The notes below the pieces were generated by a model. That model saw only the letters and a list, made by a program, of their open reading frames with translations. It was not told the DNA's origin and made no database searches. From Elgaria multicarinata webbii (lineage: Eukaryota; Chordata; Lepidosauria; Squamata; Anguidae), in contig NC_086176.1 in assembly GCF_023053635.1 (NCBI RefSeq), forward strand, positions 73,170,536 through 73,234,535: 64,000 nt of DNA. Reading direction: 5' to 3'. A program made the translations under genes and the position numbers. Below, in pieces: positions 50,596-62,294 of this stretch (position 1 is the first letter of the stretch; every line of letters starts with the position of its first letter).

Positions 50596-50690
50596 TACCA
50601 GCCTCCCCCAACCTGGAATCTTCCAGACATGTGGGACTGAAATGCCATAATTTCTCCACACTTCCAATAATGCTGGCTGGGAATGAGGAG
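50596..50690. repeat. Palindromic 'ctccagatg' family copy
   Basis: 'accagcctcccccaacctgg' and 'tgctggctgggaatgaggag'. Confidence 0.5.
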
Positions 50691-50794
50691 AGTTGTGGGG
50701 GCTGTTTTCGCAGCTCCAAGTCGGCAGGGCTCCACTGCCAAACCATTGCTGTGAGGTGGCAGCAAGGGATGAAGGGAGGCAGTGTGGGCGTTAT

Positions 50795-51065
50795 TCATTC
50801 ATTTATTTATTTATGTATTGCATTTTTATACTGCCCAATAGCCGAAGCTCTTTGGGTGGTTTACAAAACTTAAAACCACAAAAACCATTCAAAATATAAA
50901 ACAAACAGTATAAAAGCATAATATAAAATACAATATAAAAACACAGCCAGGATAAAATCAAGCAGCAGTGCAGAAATTAATACAGATTTAAAATACAAAT
51001 TTAAAACAGCAAAGTTAAAATTAAGTTGCTAGACTGTTAAAATGCTGGTGTCTAAAAGAGTATAG
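50795..51065 (-). mobile_element. L2-like LINE 3' end
   Basis: An ATTT tract, then 'tatactgcccaatagccgaa', 'gctctttgggtggtttacaa', an A-rich 3'UTR and 'tagactgttaaaatgctgg'. Confidence 0.8.
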
Positions 51066-51244
51066 TTTAGGGTGCATTTAGACAGCCCCTAACACATCCA
51101 GAAGGTGCAAGGTTGGGGAAGCCTGATTCATACCCTGTCTTATCTCGGAGGACTTGTAATTGGCTGGCAACAAGTCAATAATTTATCAATTAAAAAACAT
51201 CCTTCCAATTTACAGTGTGTAAACACAAAAATAGCAACAGAAAT

Positions 51245-51512
51245 ATGAGCTCCATGGCCTTTCCAAGACATTTTGGTGCCTGAGACAAAGAACAAGATGG
51301 CACCCCGTCCCATTCCCTATACAAAAACTGACTGGACTGTTAGTTGACTCTTTCTGTAACACTGGCAATGGAATAGCATCCTTCACAAAACCTAAAGGCA
51401 GCAGGCTGGCTTATGGGCCCAGCTCTCTACTCTGGCACCTTGTTGCTGACTCCCAGCATCTGCCACCTGAAGCAACCACCTCACTCTGCCTAATGATAGG
51501 GCCGACCCTGAT
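51245..51512. mobile_element. TIR element copy, family J
   Basis: 'cattttggtgcctgagacaa', 'ctgaagcaaccacctcactc' and the end agggccgaccctg match the copy at 43095-43370. Confidence 0.5.
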
Positions 51513-51639
51513 TAGCTGTTTCTGCTAGTCTCATATATGAGGTTAGTGTTGCTCATCAGTGGAGAGCACTTGCACATGCAAAAAAGCAATTGTGTTTATA
51601 TAAAATGCTTAGGTATGTTTCCGTAAAGGCTTCAGCTGA

Positions 51640-51700
51640 TACAGGTTGCTAAGCAACAGTAACAATGTGTAACATCAGCTGATACAGGTTGCTAAGCCCC
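51640..51700. repeat. Short direct repeat
   Basis: 'cagctgatacaggttgctaa' occurs at 51633 and again at 51677, a direct duplication of about 25 bp next to the GC-rich repeat. Confidence 0.8.
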
Positions 51701-51784
51701 TCGCCCAACTCCTCCGGGCTTTCCAAGGTAATCCTACTCCCCTTTTCTGCCTTTTCACACCGCCAAGAAGGGGGCAGCGCCACA

Positions 51785-52070
51785 GTCCGGAGCATGAGGG
51801 AAGCATGGCCGGGAGCCCTTGGTGGCCGGGTGGGAGGCCGCTCGCCTGCTGCGAGTCGAGGCCCCAGATTAATTTCATGCGAGCTGGGCAGCCAGCCCAA
51901 GGCTGACAAGAACCCTGGGGAGAGGGTCCGGATCATGAGCGAGGCACAGCCGGGGCCCATGGTGGCCGGGTGGGAGGCCGCTCACCTGCTGCGAGCCCAA
52001 GCCCCGGTCTAATCTCATGAGAGCTGGGCGGGCAGCCCAAGGCTGACCAGAACCCCAGAGAGAGGGGGAC
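51785..52070. repeat. GC-rich tandem duplication, ~141-bp unit x 2
   Basis: Units start at catgaggg (51793) and catgagc (51934). Both contain 'ggtggccgggtgggaggccg', a 'cctgctgcgag' core and 'gcccaaggctgac'. ORFs here are repeat by-products. Confidence 0.9.
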
Positions 52071-52149
52071 ACCTGCTCCCCCTCCCCACAACCTTCCTGC
52101 CCCCCAGGTCTGCCAGACGGTGCTGTATCAGTGACCTCCAAGAAGCCCA

Positions 52150-52940
52150 CGCCCCCGTGATGATATTTAATTAATAAACTTTAAGATATGCTACAACAGC
52201 GTATGTTACGCCAGGTACATCTAGTTGTGTTTATTGTTACATGGTATAATCCCAAAATGAACTCAAGCACTTAGTACAGTAACAAGGATACTACCTTAAT
52301 AAAAGTCAGACCATTGATCCATTTAAGCTCACCATTGGCTCTGATTGGCAGCAACTCTTATTATAAGAACTTTGTAACTAAGAAGTAGTGCCTGGGTTTG
52401 CCTTTTTCCTCATCCCACTCATTCCCTTTTCCTTTTGTGTTTTGTTGTTTAGATGGGCAGGGACAGTCTAATTATAAATCTGTGTAAGCTGCTCTGGGAA
52501 TCTTCTGGGACTGAAAATAGGGTTAGAATGCTTTAAATAACAAAGAGATAAATTTGTTTGGACACCTCCTGCTAAAGAAAAATGTTTCGATAGGTGCATT
52601 TTCAGGATGTTGTGACTTCTATTTTGTAGAGCTAGCAGGGCATCTAAACGAAATTGAGCAGAAAAACAAATAACCCCTTTTTGTTCATTTCTGACACAGA
52701 AAAGTACTCGAACCATTATTTGAAAGTCTCTGTTGAACACAAAGCTAGAGCCGAACACTTAAAAAATTGGGTTACTGGTCCAGAATAAGGGTGTCCTCCT
52801 CCCCCTCACATTAAATTTGATCACACAAAATTTCAATTCCAAATCATAAATAAGTTAAACGAGGAACTATACATTTCTCTACTCAGCTCTCTGAAATTAG
52901 GAAAGCAGCAAGCAGGGTGGGGAGACAGCATTCAGCTTAT
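52150..52940. other. Unrecognised non-coding stretch
   Basis: Apart from a worn L2-like tail at about 52385-52505 ('agatgggcagggacagtcta') I see nothing in it. Confidence 0.5.
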
Positions 52941-52944
52941 AGGC

Positions 52945-53070
52945 CAGGGGTAGGCAACCTGGCACCCAGCAGAAGTTTTGTACTACATCTCACATCAGCC
53001 CCAGCCAGCATGGAAAATGATCAGAGATTGTGGTTGTTGCAGTCCAGGACACCTGGAAGGTTCCTGCCCC
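52945..53070. repeat. Palindromic 'ctccagatg' family copy
   Basis: 'ggggtaggcaacctggcacc' and 'catcagccccagccagcatg', then 'gcagtccaggacacctgga'. Confidence 0.5.
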
Positions 53071-53151
53071 TGCTTTAGGTTGGAATTGAATGTAGAGCTG
53101 TGAAGGTCAATATGGTTTGTGAAGGAAGAGGGAAAGGACAATTACAATCTG

Positions 53152-53972
53152 AAATGGGTGGGAGGGTGAGGCTGCACCATGTCCTGCTTGTGGGTCCCTG
53201 GTCGACAGCCGGCTGGCCACTGTGGGCCTTGCTAGACGAGGCCTTAGTGCGCTTTGAGACCCGGTTTCCCTGCTGTGCGTCCAGATGACACACAGGGGAA
53301 TCCAGGGTCAAGGTGCACTGAAGCCTCCCTTAGCGCGCCATAAGCGAAGTCGCTTATGGCGTGCCTTTTCCGCAGCCCCGGCCTAAGCCCGGGGCTGCGG
53401 AACGTCTAGCGACTTCCGCAGCGCTCTTACGAGCGCTGTGCCCATCAGGCCAGGGGCATCCCGGGGGGGATAAAGATGGGGGGGAAGGCCGGACCGGCAG
53501 GAGAGGGGGAGGGCGAAAGATGTGACACACGGGAGGGCGAGGGGAGGCGGAGGACGAAAGACACGACACACCAGAGGGCGAGGGGGGGGCAGAGGGCGAA
53601 AGACACGACACACGGGAGGGCGAAAGACACGACACACGGGAGGGCGGAGGGCGACACACGGGATTGGGACGGGGAGGGAGGGCGGATGGGGGGGCTTAAG
53701 TAAAAAAACAAACACCCTTACCTTGTCGGGATTCTTTGGGGCGCACGTGGCCCCTTTAACAAAAAAACAAAAAAAAATGGCCGACGCTGCAGGGCTTCCA
53801 CAGTCCCTGCGCGTCGGCCATCTAGGAGGCGGGGCGGCACGCGCTAATGTTAGCACGCCGTCGCCTTGCCTCCCTGCCGGCTTATCCCGGCAGGTCTAGC
53901 AAGGCCCTGTGTGAACAGAGTGCTGAACTAGATGGACCCTTGATCTGATCCAGTGTGGCTCTTCTTATGTTC
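53152..53972 (+). mobile_element. CR1 LINE 3' terminus split by a TIR element
   Basis: CR1 3'UTR text 'ggtccctggtcgacagccgg' ends at 53223 and resumes at 53908 with 'gtgaacagagtgctgaacta', running to 'ctcttcttatgttca'. Confidence 0.8.
53224..53907. mobile_element. 684-bp TIR element (Harbinger-like), CpG-rich
   Basis: Perfect 14-bp inverted ends, gggccttgctagac and gtctagcaaggccc, are flanked by TGT on both sides (53221-53223, 53908-53910). Excising it restores the CR1 3'UTR. The interior is very CpG-rich with a gagggcgaaagacacgacac-type minisatellite at about 53510-53650. The three overlapping ORFs over it (88-157 aa) have low-complexity content and are not credible genes. Confidence 0.85.
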
Positions 53973-53974
53973 AT

Positions 53975-54725
53975 TATACCTCTGAAAATACTATAAGGAA
54001 TCCCAGGGCACACACTTCTCTGACTATGTAGAGCTGCTGCTGGAGAAAGCAACTTTCTTACTTGCTCTTAAGGCCAGATTGAGACCAAGCAGTGCTTTTT
54101 AGTCTAATAAAACACTGGAAGAAATGAAGAATGCAATTCCATCATCACCTTGCCCCAAGCAGAAGGCAATTTTTGGTATATTTATACACGATATTATGTT
54201 TAATCTTGTTTCCCAGATTAACTGATTTTCTCTCTGAAGGATGAAAGAGCACCACAATTGGTAATAAAATTAGAGAAATTAGAATTGTACATAGATATAT
54301 TTATACAAAACCTTACCCACTCCATGTTAAAAGCGCTGCTTGAAATCCACCTGTTGGCCCCAACTTTCCCACCACCACTGGCCGCCGTGTGTGAAATGCT
54401 TGCTGTCTTTGCCAATATCATAATAGGGCCTATTATGATGTGAAAATGTGTGAAACCAAGTAAAGTTACATTCTAGAGAGAGAGAAAGAGAGAACGGCCA
54501 CTGTTTCAGCTGACCCACAACAACTAACTTATCAGTTGTCAGTTTGTTGTAGTTCTTCCTCTTCCACCCACACACTTGTTTTTGCCAACTGAACACAGGT
54601 ACTTATTTAGACATTTTCTGTATCTGAAGGATAGGTTGCACACTCAGAGGGGTTCTGAGGAGGGAAATGGTACCACACTTTGGAGGCTGCTGTCCAAAGG
54701 GATAGTAGTCTGTATCTAAAGAAGG
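53975..54725. other. Unrecognised non-coding stretch
   Basis: No gene or repeat family recognised apart from a short GA run near 54476-54492. Confidence 0.5.
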
Positions 54726-55130
54726 AGTACAGAACCTCTGGCCTTCCAGGGATCCCAAGATGGCATGCTTCGGTTCCCCAGGCCACACTCCCTTCCCCTG
54801 GCTCCACCCCTTTCCTCCAACCAGCAATCATAGAGGAGTTTTCTGGCTTACTTTCAGTCCTCCCCCCCCCCCCCCCCCGCATTCTCAATGGTTGAGATGC
54901 TTCTTCTAAGGCTTAGTTACCAGCAATAAGAGCTTTAAGCCAAAATGCTCTGGCATTTTTGGTATTTTGGCCATGCCCCTTTTGCCTGCAGCCCCGCCCT
55001 CCACTGCAACATCACCCCCAGTAGCTTCTCCAAAATGGAGAACTAAAATATTTTCAGGTCAACAAGCAGGTTTTCAAAAGCTAAAATGGGCTCAGGAAGA
55101 AAGACGCATTCCGTGGCCCTGATGGTTAAG
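54726..55130. mobile_element. DNA-element copy, family H
   Basis: 'cagaacctctggccttccag', then 'ggcttagttaccagcaataa' and 'ctggcatttttggtattttg'. Contains a C16-type homopolymer at 54863-54878. Confidence 0.5.
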
Positions 55131-55744
55131 CATTTTGAGTTAAACATTATGGCTTAGTGTGTCATGTAATAACACACAAAAACAGGTGCTAGCCTTAACC
55201 AAAAATTAAACAATTGATAGCAAAGAAGTTAAGGAAATAAATAATAAATAATATTTAATACATAATGTAATTTTAAAATTAACACTTAATATAATTTTCA
55301 GAGAGTACTTTTTATACACATTCAGTACAGATAATATAATAAAAACCGTGCTCAGCAATCACAGTAAGCATAGGCCAAACTAAGCATAGGTGATGACTCT
55401 CTTCACACCCTCCCTCCTGTGGCAGCTGTAGCACAGGGGAGGGGCATTGGGGAGGCAGGGCACCCATGGTGGGGGCACAAGTGGGGTCCACTCCCAAATA
55501 ACAAACATGCTATTATTCAAGTCCTAGATATACACATTTTTTAAGGAGGCAGAAGTTGGAAGCTATAAAGATTTGCAGTTAGGTGTCAGAAGAAGCAGGA
55601 ATCTGAGCTCCTTTGGAGCCTCTTGCTGTGCTGCCTGAACATACTTCAACACACACACACACACCAGAGTGGCCACTTATGAATAGAGGGCAGTGTTTTG
55701 TATAATATTTGCATATGGTAATTGATACACTATGCTCAACATCT

Positions 55745-56070
55745 AAGGTCCTCCTCTGGGTGCCTACTCCAAGGGAAGTTCAGAAGATGGCAACAAGGGA
55801 AAGGGCCTTTTCAGTGGTGGCGAGGCTCACCTAGTGCCAACATTGTTATCTTTTTGGCACCAGGTCAAGACTTTTCTCTTCTCCCAGGCATTTAACAGTA
55901 TATGCTGAGTTTTTTCTTAACTGACCCCAGAATAGTAGTTTTAAAATAGATATTGTCTGTTTTTTTTGCTTTTTATGGTTTTAAATTTTGTATAATTGAT
56001 TTTTATGTTCACTGTTTTTAATCTTTGTAAACTGCCCAGAGAGCTTCAGCTATGGGGCAGTATATAAATG

Positions 56071-56115
<45 letters not shown>
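55745..56115 (+). mobile_element. L2-like LINE 3' part
   Basis: 'gtgcctactccaagggaagt' and 'ttttcagtggtggcgaggct', then 'aaactgcccagagagcttca' and 'gctatggggcagtatataaa', followed by an (ATA)n tail. Confidence 0.8.
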
Positions 56116-56479
56116 TATGCAAATTTAACCATAATTATTATGATTTAAATAGAAATACAGTACATCCCACCTGGGATTGTGACCAGCTGCTCAGGTGTGC
56201 TAACTGTTGATGGGCAACAGTTCTTATAGGGGTTTTTTAATCATTTAACTGGAATTGGACTGTTGGCCCTCAGATAGAGAACACCTTCAAACAGAAAATG
56301 GTCCTCTGGGAAGCCCTTCAAATAGAGGATTATCCTCTGTAAAAGAGGACTCATGGCCACCCTACCCCAACCTTAAAATGGAGATTATACCATAGAATCA
56401 TATCTTAAACATAGCTTCACAGTAGTTCATAGAAATATCCAAATGGTAATCAAATGTGTGCATGCATACACACAAATGC

Positions 56480-56768
56480 ATGTCAGAGAAATGGCCACCA
56501 GTTTGGATGGCTTTAAAAGGGGATTAGACATATTCATAGAAAAAATGGGTGTGAATGACTACTGGTCATGATGACTATATAGTGCTGTCGGTATCAGAGG
56601 CAGCATGCTTTCATATCCCAGTTGCTGTGAAAGACAAGTGGAGGATGCTATTACACCTGTGTCTGGCCAGCGAGCTTTCTGGCATATGGTTGACCACTGA
56701 GAGAATAGAACTCTGGGCTAAATAGGCCTTCGCTCTGATCCAGCATGGTTCCTCTTATGTACTTACGT
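56480..56768 (+). mobile_element. CR1 LINE 3' terminus
   Basis: 'cagtttggatggctttaaaa', 'cggtatcagaggcagcatgc' and the end 'ctctgatccagcatggttcc', 'tcttatgtacttac'. Confidence 0.85.
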
Positions 56769-57589
56769 CAATGGCTCTTTTAAGAGAGAGAGAGAGAATC
56801 CCTTTTTAGAAAACCTCTGATTTCAATTCTTGGTAAGAATTAGCTCTAAAGTTCAGAGTCTAAACCGTTGGGCTGGGGGAGCAGTGCCAACATTTTAGGG
56901 AGGCATGCTGAACATTAAACATGGGGAAATAAATGCATACAATTCTATTTCTACTATAACAAGAAGTTTAATTAACCTGAATTCACCTAAAAGGAAATCT
57001 AGTTGGTTTCCATTTTATTGCTGTCCTAAAATATTCTTTTCCAAATTTGCCAGCATTTAAATAAATGCTATAGTGTTTAAAAGTTTGCCCAGTGGTTTGT
57101 TATTTTTAAATACACAAAATCGCCAAATGTGAAGCAGTAACATTTACCATGTGGAGGAGTGAAATAACTCTGTGAAACATGATACAGAAACTCCCAGAGT
57201 TTAACATATACATCCGGATACATAAATGCATGCAAAAGTGTATGGTTAGATGAAGCAACATTGTTTTATATTTCAGAGTGCAATGAAAGATAGTATCAGG
57301 AAAGAAGTGGGGGAGGGGAATTCCTTCTAATGGGGATCAAGCAAAAGATGTATAATCATATATATCATGACCCCAGACTTCAAAATACTTATAACACATA
57401 CAGACAAAATTATTTAGGCTATCACCATATTTTGTGCAGCATTTAGAAAGGCATACACAATTCAGTCACCCACAAAGCCTTCTGTATTTGTACTGGGAAA
57501 AGCTACACAGATTGTTCAAGAGTGGGAGGGCTGCACTTAATGAACCTATTCTAGTTGCATTCGGTTGTAGAATATTTCTTTTAACACAG
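56769..57589. other. Unrecognised non-coding stretch
   Basis: AT-rich; no gene or family recognised. Confidence 0.5.
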
Positions 57590-57806
57590 CAAACATCAGT
57601 GGTATAGGAATTAGAATTTTAGAGAAGGACCTGGATTCAGATTCCACTCAACTAAGAAGTTACTATTTCAGTTCCACTCAGTTACTAACCCTGAGCCTAA
57701 TTTACCTCCCAGGGTTATTATGAGGATAACAAAGGGGGAGGAGAGATCATGTACACTGCCCCAAGCCCTTTGGGGGAAGGGTGGGATAAAAATGTAACAA
57801 TTTCAG
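57590..57806 (+). mobile_element. tRNA-derived SINE body
   Basis: 'gaccaggattcag'-like B-box remnant, then 'cccagggttattatgaggat', 'aacaaagggggaggagagat' and 'gtacactgccccaagccctt'. Same family as 14985-15222, opposite strand. Confidence 0.55.
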
Positions 57807-58333
57807 CTACTGGTATGTTTCTGTTCTTTGGCCATGCTGCCTGGGGGTGATGAGAGGAGTGGTCCAACACATCTGGAGAACATCAAGTTAGAGAAGGCTG
57901 AAGAACAGTGTCATTGAATATATTAATGTGTTAGTCTCAAAGGTGCCACAATGCTCCGTGTGGTTTTTGCTGCAAGAGACTTAACGAGGCTCCCCCTCTG
58001 GCAATTGAGCACATGTAGTGCACTATAATAGAAGTCCTCTGAAAGAGTTGGTTTACATGTAGATGTGCTGCAATCTCCTTTTCCATGTCCTCCTCAGTGC
58101 TCTGCTGTGCTGGAAAGCCAAAGAGCTACCTGGTGGTGTAAATCAGGTATTAGAGTTGAAGCAGGGATGCTGGAATCCAACAGGATGCTTACGCTCCTGC
58201 CGATTCTCTTGTGCCCTCTGATTCTGTTGCACAAGTAATGGGTCCTGCTGATTTCATGCAAAGTTCTAGTGATTCCTGGAGAAAGTCCTGAAACAAGCAG
58301 AAATGGTGGTGCTCCATTATTATTATTTATGGT

Positions 58334-58520
58334 GGAGCTGCATTATTATTAATAATAATAATAATAATATTAATATACCACCCCACAGCCGAAGCTCTCT
58401 GGGCAGTTTACAAAAGTTAAAAACAGTGAACATTAAAAAGAAATATACAAAATTTAAAAGCATAAAAAGCATAAAATACAAACAAAAACAGACAATATCC
58501 ATTTAAAAACAACTTGCCCC
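58334..58520 (-). mobile_element. L2-like LINE 3' end
   Basis: An (ATT)n tract, 'taccaccccacagccgaagc', 'tctctgggcagtttacaaa' and an A-rich 3'UTR. Confidence 0.75.
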
Positions 58521-58787
58521 TTTCCAGAAATGAGAATTTTCGCTCATTTCCAGTTGCCCTGGAAGGATTAATCTTCCTTCCGCAAGTGGTGTGTGCTGCT
58601 TGCGGATGGAGATCAGCAGAGGCATATGCGCCCCCATTAGATTCTGACCCAAATCCCCACTCTTCCATGATGCCAATGGAGTTAATGTAAAACAAAAGAA
58701 GTGGTCAGCAGCAAGGACATAAGTGGGATAACATCATGGGTTATGAGCAACCTGGAACAAGAACAAGATACAAATGTGATCAAGCAG

Positions 58788-59245
58788 GTCTGTTGAACCT
58801 CAGGCTCGAAGGGCCAAATCCAGCTCTCCATGTTTCCCCAGAAAACCATGCCCCGTTTCCCTGGCCCCACCCATTTCCCTCAGTTGGCTGAACTCTGGGT
58901 CTAGCAGTATCGCATTCTGCACTTCTGGCTATTACAGAAACAGGTCAGATCACCAGTCCAATTGCTGGTCCCCACCAGCAGACATGTTCAAGCATTGGAA
59001 CTTAGAAAAGTGTGACTTACCAAGTTCCCATTGATTCACTGTGTCTTGGGCCCCCCATGGAAAATATATAATATAGCAATTGTTGAGGGAGGTTGACTAA
59101 GAGCTTTAAGCTAAAACATGCTGGCATTTTTGGTATTTTGGCCCCACCCCTTTTGTTTTTATTACCTCCCATCACTTGAATGTGGTCACTGAGGACTTTC
59201 CCACAATCAAATTTGGCCCTTGCGCAGAAAGAGGTCCAACATCCC
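58788..59245. mobile_element. DNA-element copy, family H
   Basis: 'gttgaacctcaggctcgaag', 'ggccaaatccagctctccat', then 'gctggcatttttggtatttt' and the end 'ggtccaacatccctatag'. Possibly interrupted around 58920-59090. Confidence 0.5.
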
Positions 59246-60640
59246 TATAGTAAAGGGATGCAATGAAGTTTTGGATCTCCAGCTTTAGAAACTAGAACTA
59301 TCATTGAAAATATGGCAGCTGCCATCACCTGATCAGCCTTATTTTTGCAGGCCACATTCTTTGTGCCAAAGAGAACTGCAGTGAGGTCTGTCTCCTGAGC
59401 TTCTACGGTTCACCACATGGCAACAACTGCCATATCAAGGGATTTATGGAGGCCTCGAGTGGTGACCGCAACATGTAAAGAAAAGCCTCTAACCTTTTTT
59501 CTTGCAAGTGGCACTATTAGGTGACATGCTTTGTTAGATGGCAATGCAAGTTCTTCAGTGAAAAGTGGGGAGGCTTCAAGTTCAGAATAGAAGTTGTGTT
59601 GCCAAACTCTATCAAACCAGTGGTGGTTGAATGCACAGCTAGCTCTGGGAGAAGAAAAATGTTAAGCTTTGATGTTGCTACTGAATAATTTTGTTTTAAG
59701 CTTAGGAGTGCTGAAATTCAGATGTTAACAATTTGTAGCTGATCTCCTGGTCACATTCAATAACACTGTGGGTTTCTTTTCTTTCTTTTTTTAACCACTC
59801 TAGCCTCGCTTTCCCCATGCTTTGTGTTATGTTAAGGAATGTACAACCTTGTGCAAACTTGAACAACTTTGGAAGAATCACATTTGAGAGTTTGTGAAAG
59901 CCAAGTAGCTTAACTATAGTGCACACTAATCAGATATTTGAGCAGTATTTGAAAACCACAAATACACAGGAAAGAGAATAATAAGTTTGGAGATTTAAGA
60001 CAGCCGAAGGAGGTTTTCTCTGCTGAAAGCAGATCTGTTTACATCTTTGATTTACTAGCATAGCTGCAGCGTTGGCATTTCAAGTTTTCCAATCAGTCAT
60101 CCAGTTTTAAACACATCATTTATTCCCGATGCTACAATGCAGAAGACAGACCGGTTTTTGGAAGGCTGATACACTAAACTGAAGTTACGTTGGCTATCAC
60201 CCCCAGGTGGGAGCACTTTGGCGGAGTGACGGGGTAGGAGTACTAGATCATTTATTTATTTTTACTTTTAGACAAAAGTATGCTGGTTTGAATTTTATAC
60301 TGATAATTAAACACTGTTGTCAGATCTCGGTAGGTGGACAAGCTGTAAAATGCTTTCCCCCCTTCTTCTTGTGTGGTTCACAAGAGGGCCACACAGGAAT
60401 TCAAATCTTCATCCCCATTTCCTCATGAACACAAGGATATCCTTGCAAGGAGAAGTGAGCAGAAAATGAATCTCCCAGCCTATTTTCCAGGGCAGCTGAA
60501 AATCAAAAGAAGAGAATTCTTTCTATTTACACCTATAAGGTTGTGGACATTTGACTTCAAACTGGAATTGAAGTCTACATAATAACTATTGGATTTTAAC
60601 ATCTATAATATAGATCATACTGACTAACTTATAGCTATTT
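59246..60640. other. Unrecognised non-coding stretch
   Basis: No exon, LINE or TIR signature recognised. Confidence 0.5.
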
Positions 60641-61380
60641 TATTCATTTGAAAAATTTATAAACTGCTCCTTTATCCCAAAAAGAATTTCAGGATGGTGT
60701 ACTCCCACACTAGAGGCATTCAAGAGGCAGCTGGACAACCATCTGTCAGGGATGCTTTAGGGTGGATTCCTGCATTGAGCAGGGGGTTGGACTCGATGGC
60801 CTTGTAGGCCCCTTCCAACTCTGCTATTCTATGATTCTATGAAACAAATAAGACAATATAGTACAGTAAAAAGTATCTCTAATCTAAACATCAAAAAGTA
60901 ATACCAAAAGGCATAGAACTATTTCAACTGGCTAAAAACATTTGAAGCTGTATCTAAAACAGTTTTTAAAAACTGAAACTTTGCTTTCAAATGCCATTGC
61001 AGATAAAAGGGTTTTCACCCATACAACAAATCTCCCGCGGGAAGGCATTCTAGACTGTGGGCACCACCGCAGAGAAGGCCTTCTCTTTAGAAGATGGTAG
61101 ATGCATTTTCCTTACGGCAGGAGTACAGACAAGGGCTTCCTCTGATGATCATAATGCACAGGCAGGATGGAATGGGAGAATATGCAACTTCAGATACTTG
61201 AATGCCATTTAGGGCTTTAAAGGTAGACAACTTGCTATGGTACCACAAGTGAGTCTGGGCAAACGAAGTAGGCGAAGCAGCTCATCCCCAGCCAGCTCTG
61301 ACTTTATGTAAAGTAGTCATCCCAAGCAATCTGAAAAGGCAGCAAATGGCTAGTTATTAATAAATTTGGTGTTTTACTCC
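60640..61380 (-). mobile_element. L2-like LINE 3' part, interrupted by CR1
   Basis: 'ataaactgctcctttatccc' at one side and 'gtgggcaccaccgcagagaa', 'ggccttctctttagaag', 'gaatgccatttagggcttta' at the other are one worn L2-like copy. Confidence 0.6.
60692..60842 (+). mobile_element. CR1 LINE 3' terminus nested in the L2-like copy
   Basis: 'gcattcaagaggcagctgga', 'gggttggactcgatggcctt' and the canonical CR1 end 'ctattctatgattctatga'. Well preserved, hence a young subfamily. Confidence 0.9.
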
Positions 61381-61544
61381 CAGGGAAGGCAAGAGGGACA
61401 TTGTTTGCCTCTGGAGGTGAAATAACTTGGGGCATGGGATGACATTTCCTATTTTGCCTGATAGCAAAATATTTGGAAGCAAGTCTGTATTTGTATTATA
61501 CCTGAACAAAATTGGCTATATGGTTGTTTTCCCCTGGTAATCCG

Positions 61545-61990
61545 GTTTAACCACCTCCCAGGTGATAATCCAGTATTTAATTGTTGCAGGATTTCCCAAG
61601 TGAGTAAAGTCAACATAGCACTATAATTCCGCCACTACATAGCAGAGTTTAATTTAACAGAATAGCTTTGCCCAAAGAGGAAGTTTTAAATTCAAAATCA
61701 TGTGGTTGCCGTTGGTTGCCATCTAAGGATATCTCTACATTAAGGAGAAAAAAGGCATCCTTACTAGGCTGTCTTTTTCCTGTGTCTTTCCACATTCACT
61801 ATGGGCTTCTTTAGATGGCAACCAAGTGATTTTGAATTGAAAAGTTCCCCTCTGGGCAAAGCTATTTTCGGGGGGGGGGGGAAGCATGGGAGACGTCCTG
61901 GAGGTTGATGGTTTCATGTAAAGGATCCGTAAACTTTCATGGCTGGCTAATCATGAGTGTGCATTAAATCGCTCATGTAGAGAAGCTTTT
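61545..61990. mobile_element. DNA-element copy, family K
   Basis: Reversed relative to 17030-17350; shares 'aacctcca'/'ggaggttg', 'ggctaatcatgagtgtgcat' and 'taaatcgctcatgtagagaa'. The interior has mirrored 'gttgccatctaaggatatct' / 'cttctttagatggcaacca', i.e. a fold-back layout. Confidence 0.55.
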
Positions 61991-62084
61991 AAGGAGCCCA
62001 TAGTGGAGACAGAAAGGCCCAAGAAAAAGAAAACCTGGTAAGGATGAGGGGTTTTCCTTGATTTAGAGAAGAAGAAACCGCCCA

Positions 62085-62138
62085 GAGAGAACCGCCCAGA
62101 GAGTTTCGGCTATTGGGCGGTATAAAAATGTAATAAAA

Positions 62139-62169
<31 letters not shown>

Positions 62170-62171
62170 AT
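62085..62171 (+). mobile_element. L2-like LINE 3' tail fragment
   Basis: 'accgcccagagagtttcggc', 'tattgggcggtataaaaatg', then an (AAAT)n tail. Confidence 0.8.
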
Positions 62172-62294
62172 AGAAAAAAACCCCAACTGAAACAGCTGAT
62201 AAAAGTCTAAAGAAAAGTCTGAACGGCTCACCCAACATCATTTTATAATTTATCTGAGGAATAAAGAATAAAGATAGAAGAAAAGCACACGTTA

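Noticed and set aside
53383-53899. Overlapping open frames of 88-157 codons on both strands
   Set aside because: They are translations of a CpG-rich minisatellite inside a TIR element (repeating RGRKTRHT- or PPVCRVFR-type residues).
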